Shown: positions 1 through 4,553 of the stretch, one piece after another | How positions within the stretch are numbered: position 1 is the first letter of the stretch | Layout of the letters: every line of letters begins with the position of its first letter | DNA from: Candidatus Woykebacteria bacterium RBG_13_40_15 | Lineage (GTDB): Bacteria; Patescibacteria; Microgenomatia; Woykebacterales; RBG-16-39-9b | Reading direction: 5' to 3' | Assembly (NCBI GenBank): GCA_001816655.1 | Contig: MHCP01000027.1 | Span: 1-10,076, forward strand | Length of the DNA stretch: 10,076 nucleotides | Program-made: the position numbers and the translations under genes | Notes under the pieces: model-generated | What the model saw: the letters and a program-made list of their open reading frames with translations, nothing else | Database searches by the model: none | Told to the model about the DNA's origin: nothing

Positions 1-126
1 TTCATAAGCACATTCTTATTGGGATTGCCGGACTCGATAGGGATTAGCCTTAAGACTCTTACTTGGTCGCTGTTCCTATTGACTATATCAGTAGCTAGCC
101 TGATAAAGCTTATGAAGGGGCTTTGA
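1..126 (+). CDS. 3' part of junction-spanning 56-aa two-helix membrane protein
   Basis: This is the C-terminal 41 codons of a gene whose start lies at 9939. Because bases 1-93 repeat the last 93 bases of the window, the two pieces join in frame into a 56-residue protein ending at the TGA at 124-126. It has two hydrophobic stretches (about residues 4-24 and 36-50) separated by a short PDSIG turn, and a basic tail (IKLMKGL). It overlaps the next gene by TGATG, suggesting translational coupling. It follows directly after the large DUF2341/LamG protein, so it belongs to the surface-protein operon. No family is recognised; a small envelope protein is an inference from context. Confidence 0.75.
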   Translation, partial: FISTFLLGLPDSIGISLKTLTWSLFLLTISVASLIKLMKGL

Positions 127-383
127 TGCTGTGCGAAAAAGACCAAGAGTTTCTCTATGCCATCTGGAAAAACAACCACCTGAATATGCCCACCTACACC
201 AACGGGGAATATGAGAGGGTGGAAAAGCTCAATAGGTTGGGGCTTATAAGACGGCTTAAGATGGCTAAGACTTGCAAACAACGGATGGAATTGACGGATG
301 AAGGGGTGGTATTGGCTGTGGTGAGGGCTAGGGAAAAGGGCGAAAAGGCGTTGGACAAATTGATAGTGGTGGGCTATTGGTGA
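126..383 (+). CDS. Winged-helix-like small protein, 85 aa
   Basis: The start is taken at ATG 126, which overlaps the TGA of the upstream gene (TGATG). A TTG three bases earlier is in frame but less likely. The protein is soluble. Residues about 30-62 read like the recognition helix and wing of an archaeal winged-helix regulator: a LNRLGLIRRL stretch, a basic turn, then MELTDEGVVLAV. This pattern (helix, loop, 'LTDEG') is typical of MarR/PadR-like wHTH folds. The tail is charged and basic. It is the last gene of the surface-protein operon and ends 9 bp before the TATA box of the capsid-like gene, so a role in controlling that promoter is possible but not shown. Confidence 0.65.
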   Translation: MLCEKDQEFLYAIWKNNHLNMPTYTNGEYERVEKLNRLGLIRRLKMAKTCKQRMELTDEGVVLAVVRAREKGEKALDKLIVVGYW

Positions 384-392
384 CCGAAAAGG

Positions 393-400
393 TTTAAATG
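393..400 (+). promoter_or_regulatory. TATA box of the capsid-like gene
   Basis: TTTAAATG preceded by a purine-rich BRE-like CGAAAAGG. Its centre lies 26.5 bp upstream of ATG 423, the normal distance from an archaeal TATA box to the transcription start. This implies a leaderless mRNA beginning at that ATG, and argues against the in-frame ATG at 405, which lies only 8.5 bp from the box centre. Confidence 0.75.
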
Positions 401-422
401 CTTTATGCGGGAAATCCCCTTC

Positions 423-677
423 ATGGCAGACATGAAGAAATTGGCTCAGGGAATTGTCGTAGCCTTAGTGTCCGTGATGGTGGGTTACATCCTATTCAAT
501 AGTTTGTATCAACCCACACAGATAGCAGTTGATGACCTCAATGAAACCTTAGTGACGGGTGGTCATGCAACCGAAGCGGGTATAGCGACCACGGCGTGGT
601 CTTTCTACCTATTGGCAATCCCGTTGGTCATATTGGGCGGGGCAGTAATGCTTATCGTCAATGCCTTCAAGACTTAA
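423..677 (+). CDS. Candidate major capsid protein, 84-aa two-helix membrane protein (spindle-shaped-virus type)
   Basis: The start at ATG 423 is chosen because the TATA box positions it as a leaderless start. The protein has two membrane segments (residues about 9-28 and 57-80), a polar loop between them with an NET sequon, and a very short tail ending FKT. The size, the two-helix hairpin and the second helix of the type FYLLAIPLVILGG resemble the VP1/VP3 coat proteins of fuselloviruses and related lemon-shaped archaeal viruses. That family packs about 80-90-aa alpha-helical hairpins into the virion. It has its own promoter and an immediate terminator, as expected for an abundantly made structural protein. 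Identification rests on architecture and position, not on a clear sequence signature; another small membrane protein is possible. Confidence 0.6.
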   Translation: MADMKKLAQGIVVALVSVMVGYILFNSLYQPTQIAVDDLNETLVTGGHATEAGIATTAWSFYLLAIPLVILGGAVMLIVNAFKT

Positions 678-704
678 AGGCATAGCATAGGGAAGTCTAG
701 GCTG

Positions 705-742
705 TTTTTTTCCTTTTTTCTTTTATTTTAAAAAAAATAAAA
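705..742. terminator. Bidirectional T-run/hairpin terminator
   Basis: After the capsid-like gene comes a T-rich run (705-729), the usual archaeal termination signal. It runs into a perfect 9-bp inverted repeat (TTTTATTTT at 721-729, AAAATAAAA at 734-742) with a 4-base loop. On the minus strand the same element gives T-runs just past the stop of the convergent 54-aa gene. It therefore probably ends both convergent transcripts. Confidence 0.7.
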
Positions 743-755
743 AGAAAGAAAGAGT

Positions 756-920
756 TTAATCGATTTCCAATAGCTTTAAAAGAAAGGCTTCGACAGTCCG
801 CTTCACATTTATTTCTGGATATTTTTTATATATTTTTTCCAGTAGTTCTTTTTTCACACCAATACCAGCTAAAATTTGTCTATGCCTATCTTTTAAAACA
901 ACATCTGTATTTGTTTTCAT
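756..920 (-). CDS. 54-aa putative DNA-binding repressor (possible ribbon-helix-helix)
   Basis: The only convincing gene on the minus strand. The start is taken at the ATG ending at 920, which lies 25.5 bp from a minus-strand TTTAAATG box; an in-frame ATG at 944 lies upstream, inside the promoter. The small, basic protein has a strand-like IGVKKE followed by ELLEKIYKKYPE and VKRTVEAFLLKLLEI helices, which could be a ribbon-helix-helix fold (CopG/Arc-like), though this is a weak match. It is divergent from the HTH gene at 1123. ACAACTGT sites lie within both promoters, so auto-repression plus control of the rightward operon is the natural inference. Its base composition is AT-richer than most of the element. 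Confidence 0.65.
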   Translation of the reverse strand: MKTNTDVVLKDRHRQILAGIGVKKELLEKIYKKYPEINVKRTVEAFLLKLLEID

Positions 921-928
921 AATAATTC

Positions 929-938
929 TACAACTGTA
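929..938. promoter_or_regulatory. Operator-like site 1, TACAACTGTA
   Basis: Near-palindrome TACA-AC-TGTA located between the minus-strand TATA box (942-949) and the start of the 54-aa gene. A protein bound here would block that core promoter. It matches three further copies at 956, 1080 and 1110. Confidence 0.55.
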
Positions 939-941
939 AAA

Positions 942-949
942 CATTTAAA
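942..949 (-). promoter_or_regulatory. TATA box of the 54-aa minus-strand gene
   Basis: Read on the minus strand this is TTTAAATG, the same box as upstream of the capsid-like gene. It is centred 25.5 bp before the ATG at 920, giving a leaderless transcript. Confidence 0.7.
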
Positions 950-955
950 CTTATC

Positions 956-965
956 TACAACTGTG
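956..965. promoter_or_regulatory. Operator-like site 2, TACAACTGTG
   Basis: Second copy of the TACAACTGTR element, exactly 27 bp from the first in the same orientation and just upstream of the minus-strand TATA/BRE. The pair flanks the minus-strand core promoter. Confidence 0.5.
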
Positions 966-998
966 AGAAAGCCCATTCCACCGAAAAGAAGGGGTGTG

Positions 999-1055
999 TT
1001 TGGGCATGGGCAAACGCTGATTTCCATATATATGTGTGGAAAGAGTTTACCCAAA
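999..1055. repeat. Nested inverted repeat (hairpin) in the divergent control region
   Basis: Three collinear stems nest inside each other. TTTGGG (999-1004) pairs with CCCAAA (1050-1055), AAAC (1012-1015) with GTTT (1045-1048), and TTTCCA (1021-1026) with TGGAAA (1037-1042). The loop is TATATATGTG. A local alternative is GTTTG (998-1002) with CAAAC (1011-1015). It lies mid-way between the two divergent promoters. It could be a protein-binding site, a cruciform or part of an origin; the sequence does not decide. Confidence 0.5.
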
Positions 1056-1079
1056 AGGGGGGTTGGGGCTAGGGTATTG

Positions 1080-1087
1080 CACAGTTG
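1080..1087. promoter_or_regulatory. Operator-like site 3, CACAGTTG (inverted copy)
   Basis: Reverse-complement copy of CAACTGTG, placed about 6 bp upstream of the TATA box of the rightward operon, where it would overlap or abut the BRE. It mirrors the arrangement at the opposite promoter. Confidence 0.45.
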
Positions 1088-1093
1088 AAGAAA

Positions 1094-1101
1094 TATAAAT
1101 A
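1094..1101 (+). promoter_or_regulatory. TATA box of the rightward operon
   Basis: TATAAATA with an A-rich, purine-containing upstream stretch (GAAGAAA). It is centred 25.5 bp before ATG 1123, so the transcript should be leaderless and begin at the HTH gene. Confidence 0.75.
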
Positions 1102-1109
1102 CCTATTTG

Positions 1110-1119
1110 CACAACTGTA
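1110..1119. promoter_or_regulatory. Operator-like site 4, CACAACTGTA
   Basis: Fourth copy of the element, lying between the TATA box and ATG 1123. Together with site 3 it brackets the rightward core promoter, just as sites 1 and 2 bracket the leftward one. Confidence 0.5.
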
Positions 1120-1122
1120 ATC

Positions 1123-1290
1123 ATGCCCACCCGTGGAAAAGCACCAATCGTCATATTCTATTACCTATCCCAAGGGTGGAAAACCAAGAAAATAATAGAG
1201 AAGGGATATAGGATGTCTACTGTCTACAAATATTCCGGTATGTGGAAAGATTGCCAAACTCAGTTCTTGAGGGAAACGGGGGGGATTTGA
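1123..1290 (+). CDS. 55-aa helix-turn-helix DNA-binding protein
   Basis: A short gene supported by a well-placed TATA box (leaderless start at 1123) and by a TGATG overlap with the next gene. Residues about 7-44 show a compact HTH: a first helix IVIFYYLSQGW, then KTKKIIEKGYRM, then STVYKYSGMWKD. The spacing and the Ser-Thr-Val-Tyr-Lys recognition helix match Hin/resolvase- or sigma-like HTH units ('G-x-S-x-x-T-V-x-x-Y'). The C-terminus is too short for a catalytic domain, so this is a stand-alone DNA-binding protein, probably a regulator. As first gene of the operon and next to the ACAACTGT sites, it is a second candidate for the factor that binds them. Confidence 0.7.
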   Translation: MPTRGKAPIVIFYYLSQGWKTKKIIEKGYRMSTVYKYSGMWKDCQTQFLRETGGI

Positions 1291-1493
1291 TGAACAATTA
1301 TGAAAAGCAAAGGGAATTATCGGACACCATGTTTTTGCTTTTGGCATGGAATATAGCAATAGGCTTTATCTTTTGGATTTTTGGGGTAACCGATTATTTT
1401 GCAAAAGGCGTAATGCTAGGCTCTGTCTTGATATTTGCAATTGGCACGATAAATGAAGAAGCCAAATTAAAGAGAATGAAGAAGGCGAGATAG
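1290..1493 (+). CDS. 67-aa two-helix membrane protein
   Basis: The start is ATG 1290, overlapping the HTH gene's TGA; upstream in-frame starts would run inside that gene. The preceding G-rich ACGGGGGGGAT can act as a ribosome-binding site. The hydrophobic segments are about residues 14-31 and 37-54, with a polar VTDYFAKG turn. The C-terminus is a basic, charged tail (NEEAKLKRMKKAR) likely facing the cytoplasm. No family is recognised. It begins a run of small genes joined end to end with the next start immediately after its TAG. Confidence 0.65.
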   Translation: MNNYEKQRELSDTMFLLLAWNIAIGFIFWIFGVTDYFAKGVMLGSVLIFAIGTINEEAKLKRMKKAR

Positions 1494-1742
1494 ATGGATG
1501 AGAAATTAAAAAAATTGGAAAAGCTACACGCCCTATTCGATTTGGGAATTACGGAAACCATAAGAAAGGTAGGCGATATGGGGTTGCCCGTCCCCGTAAT
1601 GATTTCGGTGCTGGAGATACATAAGATAAACCTATGGTTCAACCTATTGAAAAAATCACAACCTGATCTATTTGGGAAATATATCGACTACTATAAAGAG
1701 AACGATGAAAAAATCAAGAAATTATTGGGGGACGGGAACTAA
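1494..1742 (+). CDS. 82-aa hypothetical soluble protein
   Basis: ATG 1494 directly follows the TAG of the upstream gene, and its TAA overlaps the next ATG (TAATG), so it is part of a coupled operon. The protein is mostly helical in appearance and Lys-rich, with charged ends (MDEKLKKLEKLHALFDLG; ENDEKIKKLLGDGN) and a middle with GDMGLPVPVMIS. There is no membrane segment, cysteine cluster or motif that I recognise. It lies between two membrane-protein genes, so a role as their partner is possible but unproven. Confidence 0.65.
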   Translation: MDEKLKKLEKLHALFDLGITETIRKVGDMGLPVPVMISVLEIHKINLWFNLLKKSQPDLFGKYIDYYKENDEKIKKLLGDGN

Positions 1743-2497
1743 TGGCTACCGCACAGATTGTTGAAAGCATGGTAGCCTTCATGCGAAAGTTCTGGTGGAT
1801 GTTCGTAATAATCGGCTTAATATTCGTAGCCCTCTATTTCTACAACAAGTGGAAGAAAAACCAAATACAATACCATGATCAGATAGCGGAAAACAAAAGG
1901 ATATGGACGGAAGAAATGGAACTCAACAGGACGGAAATCAAGAAACTTGTCTATAAGGATAGGGTGTTCCAAGTCCTAGGCGAAAGATGGATAGGGCGTA
2001 GCCATATCGAGATACCGAAGATTGGCGAGAGGGTTGAAAGGGAATACAAGGAATTCGAACTCAAGCAACTGCAATTCGAATCAATCAGGAACAAAATAAA
2101 GGGAATGAAAACACCCGAAATTGTGGCACACAAATTCCTAGTCCGAACGAAATACTTGGACTTAAAGATATTCTCCCTCTATTTCGGCGAGAAGAATATA
2201 ATATATCTGGATATGGACGATTTCTCACTTTCCAAGAAAAGGGCGGACACGGCGATAATAAACGACAGCCTAAGGCTGATGTATGAGAAGGGGGTTTATA
2301 TTCCAATGAGGGTAGGCATGGTGGACATTGTAAGCGAAGAAACGGAACGGGTGATGAAGGACTTGGAGATCAATGCACGGGGCAACCAACAAAAGGATTT
2401 CTCCCGCATAAGGTCGGACTTCGCCCATTCTGAGGTCATGAAGGAGAAGGACATAGAACAGGAGAAGGAGAAGAAGAAGGCTACTAGCTACGGGTAA
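1742..2497 (+). CDS. 251-aa membrane-anchored cytoplasmic protein, function unknown
   Basis: One strong N-terminal membrane helix (residues about 17-34, FWWMFVIIGLIFVALYF) is followed by a KWKK basic stop-transfer. A long charged helical stretch (about 36-65) comes next, then a mixed alpha/beta domain and a Lys/Glu-rich C-terminal tail (EVMKEKDIEQEKEKKK). With no cleavable signal the bulk should be cytoplasmic. I find no known catalytic motif. It is the largest protein of this operon besides the ATPase and may connect cytoplasmic components (ATPase, capsid) to the membrane during assembly; that is inference from topology and neighbours only. Confidence 0.75.
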   Translation: MATAQIVESMVAFMRKFWWMFVIIGLIFVALYFYNKWKKNQIQYHDQIAENKRIWTEEMELNRTEIKKLVYKDRVFQVLGERWIGRSHIEIPKIGERVEREYKEFELKQLQFESIRNKIKGMKTPEIVAHKFLVRTKYLDLKIFSLYFGEKNIIYLDMDDFSLSKKRADTAIINDSLRLMYEKGVYIPMRVGMVDIVSEETERVMKDLEINARGNQQKDFSRIRSDFAHSEVMKEKDIEQEKEKKKATSYG

Positions 2498-2515
2498 TTG
2501 TAAGGGGTGCGTTGA

Positions 2516-2590
2516 ATGAAGGAGAAAAACAGAAGGATTGATAGAAGGATTATAATATTGACTTTCAAGGACGAGGAGGTTGATGGGTGA
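2516..2590 (+). CDS. 24-aa basic micro-ORF (tentative)
   Basis: A short reading frame starting at ATG 2516 after a plausible ribosome-binding site (AAGGGGTG). It fills the gap between the 251-aa gene and the next start and ends one base before ATG 2591. The product is a basic, isoleucine-rich peptide (KEKNRRIDRRIIILTF) with an acidic end. Its reality rests only on position and spacing; it could instead be leader sequence for the following gene. Confidence 0.35.
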   Translation: MKEKNRRIDRRIIILTFKDEEVDG

Positions 2591-2758
2591 ATGAGGGACA
2601 AATTCATAGAGTTCAAAATCATAGACGGAAAAAAGGAATACACATTATTCGCAAAAATGACCACGAATTGGTCACCGGAGGACATGATAGAATCCATGGT
2701 GGATGTGCTGGAACTCAAGGAGATAGCACGGGTGGAAAAGGAGAGGGTGAATTGGTGA
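2591..2758 (+). CDS. 55-aa hypothetical protein
   Basis: The start ATG 2591 has a strong Shine-Dalgarno (GAGGAGGT at about 2573-2580) ten bases upstream and follows the preceding stop directly. The protein reads FIEFKIIDGKKEYTLFAKM followed by an acidic helix (SPEDMIESMVDVLELKEIARVEKE). This beta-hairpin plus helix pattern is seen in small archaeal viral proteins, but I can assign no family. Its TGA overlaps the GTG start of the next gene. Confidence 0.6.
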   Translation: MRDKFIEFKIIDGKKEYTLFAKMTTNWSPEDMIESMVDVLELKEIARVEKERVNW

Positions 2759-2868
2759 TTGGTTTGGAATTCGTGGGCTTAGCCATCCTTATCATGGCAA
2801 TCGCAATCATGACCTATTGGTACATGAGGGAATACAAATTTATCAAAGAGGAGAGCAAGGGTTTTTGA
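2755..2868 (+). CDS. 37-aa single-helix membrane micropeptide
   Basis: Starts at GTG 2755, overlapping the upstream TGA (GTGA), with GAGGGTG about 6 bases upstream as ribosome-binding site. A longer frame beginning at GTG 2587 only adds sequence antisense in character to the upstream gene and is rejected. The product is one hydrophobic helix (residues about 5-24, FVGLAILIMAIAIMTYW) plus a charged tail MREYKFIKEESKGF, presumably inserted in the membrane with the tail in the cytoplasm. No family is recognised. Confidence 0.55.
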   Translation: MIGLEFVGLAILIMAIAIMTYWYMREYKFIKEESKGF

Positions 2869-3012
2869 ATGAGGGCTAAGGAATTGATGTTTAGACTAGG
2901 GCTATCCAAGAAATGCCCCATTTGTGGATTCAAGCTTACGGAAGTGGGTTATGGGGATTTGTTCTTCTCGGATTATAGGTGTGACAGTTGCGGGTGGGGA
3001 AGTGGAATATAA
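2869..3012 (+). CDS. 47-aa zinc-ribbon protein
   Basis: ATG 2869 follows the upstream TGA immediately. The protein holds two CxxC knuckles: C16-P-I-C19-G and C38-D-S-C41-G-W, separated by 18 residues, the standard layout of a zinc ribbon. The N-terminus is short and basic (RAKELMFRLGLSKK). Such stand-alone zinc ribbons in archaeal viruses are usually taken to bind nucleic acid or protein partners. Its 3' end overlaps a second zinc-finger gene in another frame. Confidence 0.65.
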   Translation: MRAKELMFRLGLSKKCPICGFKLTEVGYGDLFFSDYRCDSCGWGSGI

Positions 3013-3097
3013 ATGCCCCTATTGCAAAAGAAGGTTCATCAAGCGGTGGACTTTCAGAAACCATATAGCCAAATGCCCCTTAAGGTTGAACGAATGA
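3002..3097 (+). CDS. 31-aa C2HC zinc-finger microprotein
   Basis: A frame that starts at GTG 3002 inside the end of the zinc-ribbon gene and stops at TGA 3095-3097, overlapping the ATPase ATG (ATGA). The peptide carries a classical finger: C-x2-C-x12-H-x3-C (C5, C8, H21, C25) with a basic, aromatic middle (KRRFIKRWTFRN). A chance frame is unlikely to give this spacing together with clean ATGA coupling to the next gene. A GGGTGGGGA run upstream can serve as ribosome-binding site. It probably binds DNA or RNA. Confidence 0.6.
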   Translation: MEYKCPYCKRRFIKRWTFRNHIAKCPLRLNE

Positions 3098-3846
3098 AAG
3101 CACATGATATTTGGAAATTGGGGTGGCTAAGGCAAAAGCCTTACTGCTATAACCCCAAGCACCCAATGTTCAACCCCGCATTGGATAACATCATAAGGGA
3201 TTTAAGGCGGGGGGAAAACCGGATAATCCTAGTGGTGGGGACACCCCGCTCAGGAAAGAGTGCGTTCTCGCTGTGGCTACAATGCTACTTCAACTACTGC
3301 TATTTTGCGGACATTTCCTACGCACCTAATGAAAGCAATCTGCAACCCCTAAAAGACATCTATTGGAAATTGGATGAATTCATCCAAGCCACAAGGAACC
3401 CCGAAAACCAAAACAAGTTTATAACCCTAGAGGAACAGGGCGTAGAACAATACAAAATGGATTTCGTGAACAGGAATAGCGGTATTCAGCAATTCGACAA
3501 ACTGCAACAAATATTCGGGATAGACAATACCAACCTCATAATAAACTTCCCCTACATATTCGACATCCAGAAGGGGACTAGGCTCAAGGCACACTACCTT
3601 TTCCGTGCCAAAAGGAAAACCAAGAAGAGGGTGAATGTCGTGCTATGCAACAAGCGGATGAACGTGACGACAGACAAGGCATACTATAAGCCTTCCGCAG
3701 TATGGAACAACGCACCATTCGTTGGGGACATCTATCCGGATATGTTCAATGAATATGTCAAAATGAAATTGAAATACAATCTTGATAAAAAAGAGGAACT
3801 TTTCATGTCAGTGCATAGAAAAGCCAAGGCAAAAAACATATGGTAG
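3094..3846 (+). CDS. P-loop ATPase, 250 aa (putative packaging or replication motor)
   Basis: The start is set at ATG 3094 rather than the in-frame ATG 3013, because the intervening 81 bases encode the zinc finger in another frame and 3094 overlaps its stop. Walker A is GTPRSGKS (residues 49-56) after a hydrophobic strand RIILVV. The Walker B candidate is FITLEEQG (109-116) with the double acidic residue typical of ASCE ATPases. A third strand NLIINFPYIFDI (147-158) leads to an Arg/Lys-rich region (KGTRLKAHYLFRAKRK) that could hold an arginine finger or sensor. The layout (strand, Walker A, about 55 residues, hhhhEE, then strand plus basic region) suits HerA/FtsK-like or related viral motor ATPases. 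The C-terminus is basic. It ends the rightward operon, before the large intergenic gap. Confidence 0.75.
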   Translation: MKAHDIWKLGWLRQKPYCYNPKHPMFNPALDNIIRDLRRGENRIILVVGTPRSGKSAFSLWLQCYFNYCYFADISYAPNESNLQPLKDIYWKLDEFIQATRNPENQNKFITLEEQGVEQYKMDFVNRNSGIQQFDKLQQIFGIDNTNLIINFPYIFDIQKGTRLKAHYLFRAKRKTKKRVNVVLCNKRMNVTTDKAYYKPSAVWNNAPFVGDIYPDMFNEYVKMKLKYNLDKKEELFMSVHRKAKAKNIW

Positions 3847-3916
3847 GTTTCCGCTATTCGATAGGCAAAATGTTCTTAAAGGATATTCCCGAAATAATCA
3901 TAGTCACTAAAATCTT

Positions 3917-3961
3917 CCCCCCAATGAATTAGCTTCACCCATTAGCTAACGAGGGGGTTTT
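3917..3961 (+). terminator. Stem-loop followed by T's after the ATPase gene
   Basis: The outer stem is CCCCC (3917-3922 run) with GGGGG (3953-3957). The inner stem is TTAGCT (3929-3934) with AGCTAA (3944-3949), and the loop is TCACCCATT. TTTT follows at 3958-3961. It resembles a rho-independent terminator and sits about 70 bp past the ATPase stop. It could alternatively be an origin hairpin. Confidence 0.5.
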
Positions 3962-4127
3962 GCCTAGGGGACAGGATATATTCTATTTCTACTTACTACT
4001 GGAAGGGGGGAAAGGGGGGAAACCAAAAACTTCTTATATAATTATTACTTCTTAGTAGTTTTGTGTGTATTTTTAGGGTATTGTTTATCGAGTTGGCAAA
4101 TAGCCCCGCCCGCCCTATCCCTTCCCC

Positions 4128-4135
4128 TATAAATA
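4128..4135 (+). promoter_or_regulatory. TATA box of the zinc-finger operon
   Basis: TATAAATA centred 25.5 bp before ATG 4157, giving a leaderless transcript; identical in sequence and spacing to the promoter at 1094. Confidence 0.7.
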
Positions 4136-4156
4136 TTTGCACCAACAAATAAAATT

Positions 4157-4456
4157 ATGTTAACACCAAACTCACCAATGAACTATATCGAGCCTTTATT
4201 TACTGACATAGCAAAAAAAAATCATGAAAAATCAATCAATATAGACACCTTATATTTTTATTTCAAAAAAAATTTAGGATATAGTAACCCTAAAAAAATG
4301 AAGGCTTTTGCACAAACTCTTAAAGAATTTAAATACTTGGCAATTATATCAGATGGTTTATTTTCTATAAATTGGAAGAAATTATCCGAAGACTATCCGG
4401 CAAATCCGGAATTCAAATTAATGTTGGCGAGTTTAAAGGTTGATGATAATGCCTAG
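4157..4456 (+). CDS. 99-aa hypothetical protein
   Basis: Leaderless start at ATG 4157 fixed by the TATA box. It is a soluble, Lys/Asn/Phe-rich protein with no cysteine cluster or membrane helix. The segment NIDTLYFYFKKNLGYSNPKKMKAFAQTLKEFKYLAIISDGLFSINWKKL reads like helices followed by a short beta-hairpin. That is reminiscent of a winged-helix wing, but not enough to assign one. Codons here are clearly AT-rich (AAA, TTA, ATA) compared with the operons on either side, suggesting different ancestry. Its stop region overlaps the next gene by 8 bp. Confidence 0.65.
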   Translation: MLTPNSPMNYIEPLFTDIAKKNHEKSINIDTLYFYFKKNLGYSNPKKMKAFAQTLKEFKYLAIISDGLFSINWKKLSEDYPANPEFKLMLASLKVDDNA

Positions 4457-4553
4457 GTGTGTGATCTGCCTAGATGATATTGAAGATGGGGTATTCATAG
4501 GCAATAATTTCATGTGCGATATATGTTGGCATAGGGATATGATAAAAAAATGA
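4449..4553 (+). CDS. 34-aa zinc-binding microprotein
   Basis: ATG 4449 overlaps the end of the 99-aa gene by 8 bp, and its TGA overlaps the next ATG (ATGA). Two knuckles are present: C4-V-I-C7 and C23-D-I-C26 followed by W-H28, with an acidic loop (LDDIEDGVFIGNN) between them. This is a minimal treble-clef or zinc-ribbon-like unit. Coupling to genes on both sides and the metal ligands make it credible despite its size. Confidence 0.6.
   Translation: MPRCVICLDDIEDGVFIGNNFMCDICWHRDMIKK

Larger units (their letters stand above)
3847..4156. other. 310-bp non-coding region, candidate origin/control region
   Basis: The largest gap in the element. It holds a stem-loop followed by T's (3917-3961), two G6 runs separated by AAA (4005-4010 and 4014-4019), an AT-rich TATATAATTATT patch (4034-4045) and a C-rich stretch leading to the promoter of the next operon. 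No reading frame of quality was found. The mix of hairpin, G-runs and AT-rich DNA is what a replication origin could look like, but I see no iterons or recognised nick site, so this remains a guess. Confidence 0.4.

Noticed and set aside
1..93. 93-bp repeat as an integrase attachment site or transposon end
   Set aside because: It lies within a coding gene that is continuous across the join, and no integrase or transposase is present; circular assembly overlap is simpler.
1165..1359. Minus-strand 64-codon frame (and another at 1394-1642)
   Set aside because: Both are antisense to the HTH and small membrane or soluble genes of the coupled operon, with no promoter signals.
2587..2757. Long N-terminal extension of the 37-aa membrane peptide from GTG 2587
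   Set aside because: The extension is His/Gly-rich sequence produced by reading the 55-aa gene in another frame. The GTG at 2755 overlaps that gene's stop and has a ribosome-binding site.
3013..3093. Upstream start of the ATPase at ATG 3013
   Set aside because: The added residues coincide with a C2HC zinc finger in another frame, and ATG 3094 forms an ATGA overlap with that gene's stop.
3900..4090. CRISPR array, tRNA or other structured RNA gene in the non-coding gap
   Set aside because: There is no repeat-spacer periodicity and no cloverleaf-like arrangement. A TATATAAT box at 4034 has no convincing gene behind it.
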